A DNA stretch of 26,754 nt from an uncultured candidate division Zixibacteria bacterium (lineage in GTDB: Bacteria > Zixibacteria > MSB-5A5 > GN15 > FEB-12). The translations under genes were made by a program, and so were the position numbers. Of this stretch, positions 16,331 through 24,460 are shown in pieces (positions within the stretch are counted from its first letter, which is position 1; the number at the start of each line of letters is the position of its first letter). The notes beneath the pieces are model-generated. The model was not told the origin of the DNA. It was given only the letters and a program-made list of their open reading frames with translations, and did not search any database. The DNA lies in NCBI GenBank assembly GCA_913009765.1, contig CAJVYT010000013.1:1-26754 (forward strand), given 5' to 3'.

Positions 16331-16350
16331 AATATTGATTAAGCCGATAT

Positions 16351-16356
16351 GGAGGG
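16351..16356 (+). promoter_or_regulatory. ribosome binding site that fixes the cheA start
   Basis: GGAGGG five bases ahead of ATG 16362. A TTG at 16335 in the same frame lies upstream of this site and is not favoured. Confidence 0.85.
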
Positions 16357-16361
16357 AACTC

Positions 16362-18497
16362 ATGGCAAGCGATGCAGATAATATCAAAAATCAGATAGCA
16401 CAAGAGGCCGTAATGATGTACACAGGTGATCTTTCCGGCTGCGGCAAAATATTGCGGCTTTTGGATTCACTGCATGACTCACCCGAAAAATCCGCCGTAA
16501 CCGATGTTGTTAATGACATCATTATCACTGAATTTTCGAACAAGGATAAACAGCTCGATGATCTCAAAGTTGCCGTTGAAAATCTAATGTCAGGCGATAA
16601 TGCAATGCCTGCAGCATCTGCAGCCGACAAAAAGCAGAAACCCCACAAACCTGCAGAACCCGAATCTGCAGAAGAAAAATCAGCTGCAACCGGAGCGACT
16701 GAAACCGCTAAACCGTTTTCGTTATCCGATGAAGATATTGAGCTTCTCAGGGGGTTTCTGGATGAATCCGCCGACCATCTTGACAGCATAGAGGGCAATA
16801 TGCTTGAATGGGAAGACAATCAGCAGGACAACGATATAATCAATGCAATTTTCAGACCTTTTCATACAATAAAAGGAACATCGGGATTTTTGAATCTGCC
16901 TGAAGTCACTTTAGTTGCACATAATCTTGAGAATCTTCTCGATAATATAAGAAACGGGGAAATGTCTCACAGTCAAACCGTTGCGGATGTGATTTTTGAA
17001 GGTGTTGATATTCTAAGGGCAATGCTGAAAGCGATTGATATGTCTATATCTGAAAACAGATCGCCCTTTTACGACACAAATGCTGTCAATCGGTTTGTTG
17101 ACAAAATAAAGAATGTAAACGGCACTAAAAAGATAGGTGAATTGCTTATTGAAAAAGGTGCAGTTAACGAAGCGGATATAGATGCCGCCTTGAAAGACCA
17201 AACGATTTCCGACAAAAAGATAGGTGAATTGCTTATTGAAAAAGGTGCAGTTAACGAAAAATCTGTGAAAAACGCTTTAGATACTCAAAAACTTCAGCAG
17301 AGTAAGACAAGAAAGATTGAGAAGTTTGTAAAAGTCGGCACCGACAAGCTTGATAATCTTATGGATATGATTGGAGAGCTTGTAATCACGCAGCATATGA
17401 TTGTTCAAAATCCGAGTCTATCGTCATCAGATGGCAGACTCGTGAAAGATGTAGCTCAGATGAAAAGAATTGTGGCAACTTTGCAGGATGTAGGTATGTC
17501 TATGAGAATGGTTGCCGTAAAATCAGTATTTCAAAAAATGAAAAGACTTGTCAGGGACCTTTCCGTTAAGTCTAACAAAAAAATTGAAGTGATATTTGAA
17601 GGTGAAGACACAGAGATTGATCGGAATATGGTGGATGAATTATATGACCCATTGGTGCATATCGTAAGAAATTCTTGTGATCATGGTATCGAAACAACTG
17701 AAGAACGTGTCATGCGGGACAAGCCTGAAACGGGTCTGTTGAAAATAAGCGCGTTTCGCAGAGGCGGAGATATTGTTATTGAGGCAACCGATGACGGGAA
17801 AGGGCTGGATAAAGAAAAAATCTTATCCAAAGCCATAGAAAAAGGTCTTGTTAAACCGGGTCATAACTTGACAGATAATGAAATTTATAAACTGATTTTT
17901 ATGCCCGGTTTCTCAACCGCCGGCAAGATAACAAATGTTTCAGGCAGGGGCGTAGGAATGGATGTGGTCAAAAGATCGGTTGAGCGGCTGCGCGGAAGAA
18001 TAGAGGTAAAATCTGAAGCTAATATTGGAACCACAGTCAGCTGTATTCTGCCTTTAACGCTTGCAATAATAGACGGTATGCTGATAAAAATAGGAGATCA
18101 AAGATACATACTTCCTACTCTTTCCGTAAAACAATCGTTAAGACCTCTGGTTTCACAGATTCATACTATTGCCGGAAAAGGAGAAGTTATCAGCGTCATG
18201 AATAAACTTTTGCCGCTGATAAGATTAAAAGAACTATTCGGTCTCGATGAAGGCACGGATGACCCGACTGAAGCTATGGCTATTGTTGTTGAAAATGATA
18301 AAATTGAAGCATGTCTTATGGCAGATGAGCTCATGGGCAAACAAGAGGTTGTTATAAAAAACCTCAGCAAGATGCTGAAAAATGTACGAAACTTTGCAGG
18401 ATGTGCTATTTTGGGTGACGGAACGATTGGACTTATTCTTGATATATCTAAAATAATAGAGAGGCTTAAAGCACAGCCTCTTGACAAAATTGCATAA
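16362..18497 (+). CDS. cheA: CheA, chemotaxis histidine kinase with an MshEN-like insert
   Basis: This is a 711-residue cytosolic kinase. Residues 1-85 are an unrecognised helical extension, followed by an Ala/Pro/Lys/Glu-rich linker to about 120. The HPt domain follows with phospho-acceptor His168 in PFHTIKGTSGF. Residues 257-280 and 286-309 are two 24-residue motifs (KIGELLIEKGAVNE in both) separated by five residues. The dimerisation helices start near 320 (TDKLDNLMDMIGELV). The HATPase domain has HIVRNSCDHGIE, DDGKGLD and GRGVGMDVV boxes. A CheW-like P5 domain runs from about 565 to the end. No P2 (CheY/CheB-docking) domain can be seen between HPt and dimerisation domains; the repeat motif occupies that place. 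CheA phosphorylates CheY and CheB in response to receptors. It leads the operon ahead of cheR. Confidence 0.95.
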   Translation: MASDADNIKNQIAQEAVMMYTGDLSGCGKILRLLDSLHDSPEKSAVTDVVNDIIITEFSNKDKQLDDLKVAVENLMSGDNAMPAASAADKKQKPHKPAEPESAEEKSAATGATETAKPFSLSDEDIELLRGFLDESADHLDSIEGNMLEWEDNQQDNDIINAIFRPFHTIKGTSGFLNLPEVTLVAHNLENLLDNIRNGEMSHSQTVADVIFEGVDILRAMLKAIDMSISENRSPFYDTNAVNRFVDKIKNVNGTKKIGELLIEKGAVNEADIDAALKDQTISDKKIGELLIEKGAVNEKSVKNALDTQKLQQSKTRKIEKFVKVGTDKLDNLMDMIGELVITQHMIVQNPSLSSSDGRLVKDVAQMKRIVATLQDVGMSMRMVAVKSVFQKMKRLVRDLSVKSNKKIEVIFEGEDTEIDRNMVDELYDPLVHIVRNSCDHGIETTEERVMRDKPETGLLKISAFRRGGDIVIEATDDGKGLDKEKILSKAIEKGLVKPGHNLTDNEIYKLIFMPGFSTAGKITNVSGRGVGMDVVKRSVERLRGRIEVKSEANIGTTVSCILPLTLAIIDGMLIKIGDQRYILPTLSVKQSLRPLVSQIHTIAGKGEVISVMNKLLPLIRLKELFGLDEGTDDPTEAMAIVVENDKIEACLMADELMGKQEVVIKNLSKMLKNVRNFAGCAILGDGTIGLILDISKIIERLKAQPLDKIA
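17127..17258 (+). repeat. 45-bp identical direct repeat inside cheA
   Basis: Bases 17127-17171 and 17214-17258 are identical over 45 bases, with a period of 87 bases (29 codons). The identity includes synonymous positions, so it points to a recent duplication or gene conversion rather than protein-level selection alone. It encodes the N-terminal halves of the two 24-residue motifs. Confidence 0.95.
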
Positions 18498-18551
18498 GCT
18501 TAATTTCTGCGGCCATCTTCAACGTATAACATATCGAAATGTTGAGGTAAT

Positions 18552-19352
18552 ATGACTGCAGATATCACAAAAGAGGAGTATAATCATATGCGGTCGGTAG
18601 TATATCAAGCTGCCGGTATCTATCTTGGCGATGAAAAAAAGGCTTTGATTGTTTCCAGACTCAATAAACATCTTAATGAATATCACTTGAAAGATTACGG
18701 CGAACTTTTAAAATTACTCGGCAAGGATAAAAAACTGTTCTCTAAAGTGATAAATTCTATATCAACAAATGTAACCTATTTTTTCAGAGAAAATGACCAT
18801 TTTGACTTCATTGCCGATACAATTGTTCCTGAGGCGGCAGCTAATGAAACCATAAAAGTCTGGAGCGCAGGATGCTCGACCGGTGAAGAGCCGTATTCTG
18901 CTGCCATATGTATAAGCGAAGCATTAAGAAAGCTGAAACTAAATGCCGGCGTTAAGATTCTTGCAACAGATATTTCGACGGATGTAATAAAAAAGGCTCA
19001 GATCGGGTTATATAAGCCTGAAGCAATAAAAGATGTCTCAAAAAATCTAATAAACCGATATTTTGACAAAGAAAATAATGGCATGATACGGGTAAAAAAC
19101 TTTCTGAAACAGATGGTCAGTTTCAGATTTTTCAATCTTAAGGATGATATTGACCTTCACAAAAAATTTGATCTTGTTTTATGCCGCAACGTAATGATCT
19201 ACTTTGACAAAAAGATGCGCAATCATGTACTCGACATATTTTACAAAGCACTAAAACCTGAGGGACATCTATTGATAGGTCACTCCGAATCAATATATAA
19301 CAGTGGCATAAATTTTGAATTTATTAAGTCTGCAACATACAAAAAACGATAA
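18552..19352 (+). CDS. cheR: CheR, chemoreceptor glutamate methyltransferase
   Basis: The 266-residue protein has an N-terminal helical domain (about 1-75) and an S-adenosylmethionine-binding methyltransferase domain. Motifs seen: STNVTYFFRE (about 70-79), the SAM-binding WSAGCSTGEEPYS near 104-116, and VLCRNVMIYFDK near 209-220. CheR methylates receptor glutamates during adaptation, opposing CheB. GAGGT is six bases upstream of the ATG. It begins 54 bases after the cheA stop and is followed after two bases by cheD. The C-terminus (FEFIKSATYKKR) is typical; there is no tetratricopeptide extension. Confidence 0.96.
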   Translation: MTADITKEEYNHMRSVVYQAAGIYLGDEKKALIVSRLNKHLNEYHLKDYGELLKLLGKDKKLFSKVINSISTNVTYFFRENDHFDFIADTIVPEAAANETIKVWSAGCSTGEEPYSAAICISEALRKLKLNAGVKILATDISTDVIKKAQIGLYKPEAIKDVSKNLINRYFDKENNGMIRVKNFLKQMVSFRFFNLKDDIDLHKKFDLVLCRNVMIYFDKKMRNHVLDIFYKALKPEGHLLIGHSESIYNSGINFEFIKSATYKKR

Positions 19353-19354
19353 AT

Positions 19355-19825
19355 ATGGTGATAGCCAATATCGCAGGCATGGCGGTATCTGAAAAGGAAG
19401 AAGATACCATCGTAACTTATTCTCTCGGCTCATGCTTAGGTCTTGCGCTTTATGACAAGGTGAACAAGGTAGGAGGAATGCTTCATGCTATGCTGCCCGA
19501 CCATTTAATAGTGCCGAATGATATAAACAGATGTAAATTTGTCGATACCGGTATTGCTGTGCTGCTCAATCATCTTGAAAAATGCGGAGCTGTTCTGTCA
19601 AACTTAAAAGCTGATATCGCAGGATGCTCGCATATTATGGACAGTGCAGGTATATTTAGAATAGGCGAAAGAAATCTTGAAATGACAAAGACGCTGCTTC
19701 AAAAATTTTCTATTCCGATAAGAAGCGAAAATGTTGGGGGAACCAGAAGTAGAACGATTTATCTTGATATAGCCACAGGAACATTTGTCATCGATATGAT
19801 GGGACAAAGGAGAATCATAGATTGA
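19355..19825 (+). CDS. cheD: CheD, receptor glutamine deamidase (catalytic residues intact)
   Basis: The 156-residue protein carries the CheD core TYSLGSC followed by GGMLHAMLP. Thr21, Cys27 and His44 fall at exactly the residue numbers known for the Thermotoga CheD catalytic triad, which also supports the ATG at 19355. CheD converts specific receptor glutamines to glutamates and in some species is regulated by CheC. The stop overlaps the HDOD gene start (TTGA). No cheC is visible in the window; a second cheD-like gene lacking the active Cys follows two genes on. Confidence 0.93.
   Translation: MVIANIAGMAVSEKEEDTIVTYSLGSCLGLALYDKVNKVGGMLHAMLPDHLIVPNDINRCKFVDTGIAVLLNHLEKCGAVLSNLKADIAGCSHIMDSAGIFRIGERNLEMTKTLLQKFSIPIRSENVGGTRSRTIYLDIATGTFVIDMMGQRRIID
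19806..19812 (+). promoter_or_regulatory. ribosome binding site supporting a TTG start for the HDOD gene
   Basis: AAAGGAG, nine bases before TTG 19822. The in-frame ATG at 19834 would be 21 bases away, which is too far. Confidence 0.7.
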
Positions 19826-20664
19826 ATAAATTCATGCGAAAATCACTTGAATTAATTGATACTTTAAGACCCTTCCCAATGACAATTCTGCGAATAAATC
19901 ATCTTTTATCCGATCCGTTTTATTCGATGAACAAACTTGTTGATCTGATCCGTTATGACGCCGCTCTGACTGCCTATATTCTAAAAATGGCAAACTCTCC
20001 TTATTTCGGCACAAGGGAAAAATTTTCAAGCATAAGACAGGCGGTAAGTTATCTCGGCGCGAACGAAGTTCAAAAAATGCTCTTTCTGCACTCGGTAAAA
20101 CCATATTTTTCCGGCAAGCAATTAAGCTATGAAGCAGAAGACGGAGAGTTGTGGCGTTCTTCGATTGCAGGCGGAATGCTGGCTGAAATTATTGCAGAAT
20201 CTTTTGGATATAAAGATCCTCAGATTGCTTTTACCGCATCGTTATTACGGGATATCGGTAAAATTGTCTTCAGCAAAATCATTGCTGAGCATCCTGAAAA
20301 AAGGAAAGAGCTGCTGTTAATCGAAAATAAAAGTTTTGATGAAAGAGAGCAACTTTTGTTTGGGATAACACACCCTAAGATTGGTGCATCCCTTCTGTCG
20401 CGCTGGAAATTTTCCGACCAGCTAATTGACGCGGTTATGTATCATCACGATCCGTTCAAAAGCAGTCTCGAAACGACCCGTATAGTTGCATTATCTGATA
20501 TTCTTGGTATGCTTGCAGGCATTACAACTGCATTAGACGGACTAAACTATAAAAGCAACAATCTTCAAAAGGAGTTTAATCTGAGTCAGCAAAATATAGA
20601 CACGATTATGGCAAAATTTATAACAAAGTATAATTCAGCCATTTACGAAGCAACCCTATTTTAA
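19822..20664 (+). CDS. HDOD-domain signalling protein
   Basis: The 280-residue cytosolic protein is almost entirely one HDOD domain (about 12-220): the early LRPFPMTILRINHLL, the conserved DAALTAYILKMANSPYFG near 46-63, IRQAVSYLGANEVQKML near 71-87, and a degenerate HD site in LLRDIGKIV where the metal-binding His is Arg143. The family is related to HD-GYP phosphodiesterases but generally not catalytic, and is associated with flagellar and signalling regulation. The lost His fits a non-enzymatic role. Start is TTG overlapping the cheD stop, backed by a good ribosome site. It is placed between two cheD-like genes and may act with them, but that is inference. Confidence 0.88.
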   Translation: MNKFMRKSLELIDTLRPFPMTILRINHLLSDPFYSMNKLVDLIRYDAALTAYILKMANSPYFGTREKFSSIRQAVSYLGANEVQKMLFLHSVKPYFSGKQLSYEAEDGELWRSSIAGGMLAEIIAESFGYKDPQIAFTASLLRDIGKIVFSKIIAEHPEKRKELLLIENKSFDEREQLLFGITHPKIGASLLSRWKFSDQLIDAVMYHHDPFKSSLETTRIVALSDILGMLAGITTALDGLNYKSNNLQKEFNLSQQNIDTIMAKFITKYNSAIYEATLF

Positions 20665-21147
20665 ATGAATGACTTAGCGACACATAAAACACTTATTAAA
20701 CCCGGCTATCTTATATTATCCCGTGAACCCATCATTATATATGCCGTATTAGGCAGCGCAGTTATGGTCACAATGCATGACAAGAGACTGCATTACGGCG
20801 GAGCAGTTCATTTTGTGTACCCAAGAACGGAAACTGCCGATAATGCAACCGTCAAGTATGGAAATGTGTCAATATTATCTATTTACAATGCTATGATCCA
20901 GTTTGGATCAACGAAAAATGATATTGTATCTAAAATCTTCGGCGGTTCGGATAACCCCGGTGAATCTACGGGACAGGCCAACGTCGAACAGGCAAAAAAG
21001 ACGCTTAAGCGGCTTGGCGTCAAGCTTGCCGGCGTTGATGCAGGAGGAACGTCAGGCAGGAAGCTTGTATATTTCAATCATACTAACGAAGCAGCAATAA
21101 TTCTTGCCGAACGGATAAGAAAATATGATTGGTATCCGTACAGTTGA
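20665..21147 (+). CDS. CheD paralogue lacking catalytic Cys and Thr (pseudo-enzyme)
   Basis: The 160-residue protein is recognisable as CheD from LSREPIIIYAVLGSA and GGAVHFVYPR. The position of the catalytic Cys is Ala32 (GSA in place of GSC), the Thr position is Tyr26, and only His49 is kept. The rest of the fold appears complete, including the C-terminal KRLGVKLAGVDAGGTSGRKL region, so this is not a decaying gene. Family knowledge says deamidation needs the Cys, so a binding or regulatory role on receptors, CheB or the neighbouring HDOD protein is inferred. It starts directly after the HDOD stop with no clear ribosome site, suggesting coupling, and is followed after 12 bases by cheB. Confidence 0.88.
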   Translation: MNDLATHKTLIKPGYLILSREPIIIYAVLGSAVMVTMHDKRLHYGGAVHFVYPRTETADNATVKYGNVSILSIYNAMIQFGSTKNDIVSKIFGGSDNPGESTGQANVEQAKKTLKRLGVKLAGVDAGGTSGRKLVYFNHTNEAAIILAERIRKYDWYPYS

Positions 21148-22206
<1,059 letters not shown>

Positions 22207-22209
22207 CAC

Positions 22210-22215
22210 GGAGGT
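22210..22215 (+). promoter_or_regulatory. ribosome binding site that fixes the receptor start
   Basis: GGAGGT, four bases before ATG 22220. An upstream in-frame start inside cheB (22136) is not needed. Confidence 0.8.
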
Positions 22216-22219
22216 AAAA

Positions 22220-23320
22220 ATGCATATATCGATAATGAAGTTATTCAGCAAGAAAAAGAAAGGCTACAAACAGCAAGCTGCCGGTCTTACAAAAATTGCC
22301 GCTGCGTTGGTAACAGCAGAAACTACAAAAGATCTTTACAATAAAATTGCTTATGCCGCCCACGAAATCCTTGGCTTTGACAGGATCAACATATTAATTA
22401 GTCGGGACGGATGGCTTCAATGCGTAAAATCTATTGGAAATCAGGGGGAACCGCTTGAATCAATAAAAGCTCCGATAGATAAAAGCAGCGGCGTATTATT
22501 TTTAGCATATTCCAATATGAAACCGTACTGGGTAAAAAAGAACGATAAACTTCCACCTGAATACAGAGTTTCAAGAGAGATTGCAAAAATAAGAGCCATC
22601 AGATCAAAGTCGTTTATAATACTGCCTTTAACTATAAATGACAGACCTTTTGGAATTATCGGCATAGACAATAAATTTAAAAAATCGCCCATTAACGATG
22701 ATGATATACAAATTCTGACACTTTTTTCTCATCTTGCATCAAGCAGAATGACTAACATGTACCGTTTCAATGAATCTAAAAAGCTGACTGAACAGATTCA
22801 AAACAAGATGAAAGAACTTGAAGAAAAGCAGAGCGCAGCAGAGAACGTTGCAGAAAATCTGGACAGAATACAGGGCAAATTGCAAAACGCATCAAAGGCA
22901 TTTATGAAGATGGTTGACAAACTCTATGAAACAGGCAAAAATCTGTCTAAAGCAGGTGAAACGGTCATGCAAAAGATAGAGGGTATTGACAAAATTACAC
23001 TCTCAATCGAATCTGTTGCGAGAGAAACAAATCTTCTTTCTTTGAATGCCGCCATCGAGGCCGCGAGAGCCGGTGACGCCGGCAAAAGCTTTGCCGTTGT
23101 TGCCGATGCCGTAAGAGAACTGAGCAAAAAAACTGCCGGTGATTCGGAAAATATCAAAATTGCTCTCGATGAGATAAAACAGACCACTGAAGGACTTTTC
23201 CATCAAATAAAAATACTTGATAAACTCTCTGAAGAACAGACGAATAAAATAGAGCTGCTCAGTACTTCCGCCAACGAGGTATCTAAAGAATCTGAAAATA
23301 TGAAAAAGGTGCTTCGATAA
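22220..23320 (+). CDS. soluble GAF-domain chemoreceptor (methyl-accepting type), short
   Basis: The 366-residue protein has no membrane segment. A GAF-like sensor domain spans about residues 22-175 and a coiled coil about 185-270. The hairpin tip of the receptor signalling domain is at about 268-304 ([19 protein letters not shown], then [14 protein letters not shown]), close to the universal CheA/CheW-binding consensus. The signalling arm after the tip is only about 60-70 residues, shorter than in most receptors, and no clear methylation sites can be assigned. A very basic N-terminus ([11 protein letters not shown]) could touch the membrane surface. Being in the che operon it is probably a cytosolic input into CheA. 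GAF ligands vary widely and cannot be told from sequence. Confidence 0.9.
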   Translation: MHISIMKLFSKKKKGYKQQAAGLTKIAAALVTAETTKDLYNKIAYAAHEILGFDRINILISRDGWLQCVKSIGNQGEPLESIKAPIDKSSGVLFLAYSNMKPYWVKKNDKLPPEYRVSREIAKIRAIRSKSFIILPLTINDRPFGIIGIDNKFKKSPINDDDIQILTLFSHLASSRMTNMYRFNESKKLTEQIQNKMKELEEKQSAAENVAENLDRIQGKLQNASKAFMKMVDKLYETGKNLSKAGETVMQKIEGIDKITLSIESVARETNLLSLNAAIEAARAGDAGKSFAVVADAVRELSKKTAGDSENIKIALDEIKQTTEGLFHQIKILDKLSEEQTNKIELLSTSANEVSKESENMKKVLR

Positions 23321-23623
23321 ACCTTGCGTCTCATAACCAATGGCAAGTCCTGCACCCATAAATAATTTTATTATCTCTTATTTGCGTTTCGGAAAGCTGC
23401 TTGCCAGAGCAGTAACACTCAGATGACAGCTGAAATGAACTACCCCGCCGCAAGCAGCAGGGTATCAACTTCTCTATTCGGTACATTACTCGCAGCAAAC
23501 TGAGGGGAATTAGACCCTAAAGGATATTAAAATTATGAGACTACTAAATAATAAACAGATTCACAACTATTCTGCAATTTATGTTTCCTAAGCGGCCTAA
23601 GGATGGATTACTTCGCTTTGCTT
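23321..23623. other. non-coding stretch after the chemotaxis operon with a hairpin
   Basis: No gene is seen. At 23441-23464 there is an imperfect 24-base palindrome TACCCCGCCGC...GCAGGGTA, a stable hairpin without a T-run, so it looks like a repeat-type palindrome or RNA-end protector more than a classical terminator. At 23537-23558 lies one copy of a 22-base motif that recurs at 24420 and 26603. Confidence 0.5.
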
Positions 23624-23751
23624 GAGCCTGTTGATAAATGTTATTGCCGGGAATAGAGTGACGGAACAATCTCAAAAAACGTTGATAATAAAGGGATTGC
23701 CACGCACCTTTCGGTGCTCGCAATGACAAATAGGAGTTTATCAACAGACTC
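23624..23751 (+). mobile_element. MITE-like element, best-preserved copy (128 bp)
   Basis: Terminal inverted repeats of 15 bases with one mismatch: GAGCCTGTTGATAAA at 23624-23638 and TTTATCAACAGACTC at 23737-23751. The length of 128 bp matches the 127-bp relative at 57-183 (opposite orientation). A GTGCTCGCAATGAC-type unit lies inside at about 23714-23727. There is no transposase frame, so it would be non-autonomous. A target-site duplication is not obvious. Confidence 0.7.
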
Positions 23752-23763
23752 GCTTGCAGTGAA

Positions 23764-23956
23764 ACAATCTCACCACAGGCAGGATGTCTATGATATACTG
23801 AGACTGCCGCGGCCTTCGGCCTCGCAGTGACAGAAGGAAAAAGTCATTGCCATAGATATTTTCTCTCTGTCATCGTAAGCATTTTCCCCCTCCGTCATTG
23901 CGAGCGAAGCGAAGCAATCTCAGTTTCTTTAATGTATCGCAGGCATCCTGCCTGTG
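23764..23956 (+). repeat. palindromic repeat cluster, inverted counterpart of 5176-5345
   Basis: Bases 23894-23956 match the reverse complement of 5176-5238 with one mismatch in 63. The first part (23764-23832) holds the CACAGGCAGGATG / GAGACTGCCGCGG / GGCC-TTC-GGCC / TCGCAGTGAC series seen inverted at about 5250-5315. The order of the blocks is the same in both islands when one is reversed. Confidence 0.75.
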
Positions 23957-24008
23957 CTCTTTTCTCTTTTTGTCCGCATTTGAGCGAAACTTCCGCTGCA
24001 ATATCCAC

Positions 24009-24043
24009 TTGACAAAACCGATTTTCGTTATATTATTATATCG
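24009..24043 (+). promoter_or_regulatory. arsR promoter with overlapping dyad operator
   Basis: TTGACA at 24009-24014, a 16-base spacer, and TATTAT at 24031-24036 form a strong sigma-70 promoter. An imperfect 18-base dyad (CGTTATATT/ATTATATCG) at 24026-24043 covers the -10 box, the usual place for an ArsR-family operator. Binding here would block polymerase until arsenite releases the repressor. Confidence 0.7.
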
Positions 24044-24055
24044 TGATGAAAGAAT

Positions 24056-24062
24056 AAGGAGG
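24056..24062 (+). promoter_or_regulatory. ribosome binding site supporting a TTG start for arsR
   Basis: AAGGAGG, five bases before TTG 24068. The next ATG in frame is within the DNA-binding region, so TTG is the only sensible start. Confidence 0.85.
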
Positions 24063-24067
24063 CTATA

Positions 24068-24418
24068 TTGAGAGATTTCGTTTTACAGGCAAAAGCAATA
24101 TCCGATGAGACAAGGATAAGAATATTGAAACTTCTTGAAAAAGGGGAATTCTGCGTTTGTCAGTTAATGGATATATTGGACATGAAGCAGTCAACAGTCT
24201 CGAAGCATCTTGGAATACTGAAAACCGCAGGACTTGTTGAATGCAGAAAAAACGGAACATGGACGTTCTATAAACTGTCAAATAATGTAATAAACAACTA
24301 TAATCTCGACTTTCTGAAGCTTCTTTTGTGTCTCAAGGATGATTCCCTAATTCAGGAAGACAAAAAGAGATTAAAGGAGATTGCCAAACAGGATATAAAG
24401 ATTTTGTGTAAATCTTAA
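24068..24418 (+). CDS. arsR: ArsR-family arsenite-responsive repressor
   Basis: The 116-residue winged-helix protein begins with the family-typical KAISDETRIRILKLL. The metalloid-binding motif CVC (Cys29 and Cys31 in GEFCVCQL) sits at the start of the DNA-binding helices, matching the E. coli-type As(III) site. The recognition helix is about 48-62 (KQSTVSKHLGILKTAG). The start codon is TTG. It heads the operon arsR-arsC-acr3-arsD and probably represses it through the dyad that overlaps its promoter. Cys at 114 (ILCKS) is an additional candidate ligand. Other SmtB/ArsR metal sensors are less likely given the CVC motif and neighbours. Confidence 0.94.
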   Translation: MRDFVLQAKAISDETRIRILKLLEKGEFCVCQLMDILDMKQSTVSKHLGILKTAGLVECRKNGTWTFYKLSNNVINNYNLDFLKLLLCLKDDSLIQEDKKRLKEIAKQDIKILCKS

Positions 24419-24460
24419 TGAAACCGCTGCACAATAAACAGCTAAGCCATGGAGGTATAA

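Larger units (their letters stand above)
16049..16361. other. divergent promoter region between the kinase and cheA
   Basis: This 313-base AT-rich region separates two divergent transcripts. On the plus side it holds a good sigma-70 promoter and an overlapping sigma-28-like sequence (separate entries). On the minus side a short frame (16038-16109) overlaps the kinase start. Nothing else coding is seen between about 16110 and 16300. Confidence 0.6.

Noticed and set aside
16335..16361. Longer cheA start at TTG 16335
   Set aside because: The only good ribosome site lies downstream of it, and the sigma-70 start site is predicted at about the same place.
23544..23744. Minus-strand frame within the MITE-like element
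   Set aside because: It spans the element ends and has no protein-like features; it would exist in every copy of the repeat only by chance.
23624..23956. CRISPR array
   Set aside because: Repeat units vary in length and spacing, are palindromic and occur on both strands; there are no regular spacers and no cas genes.
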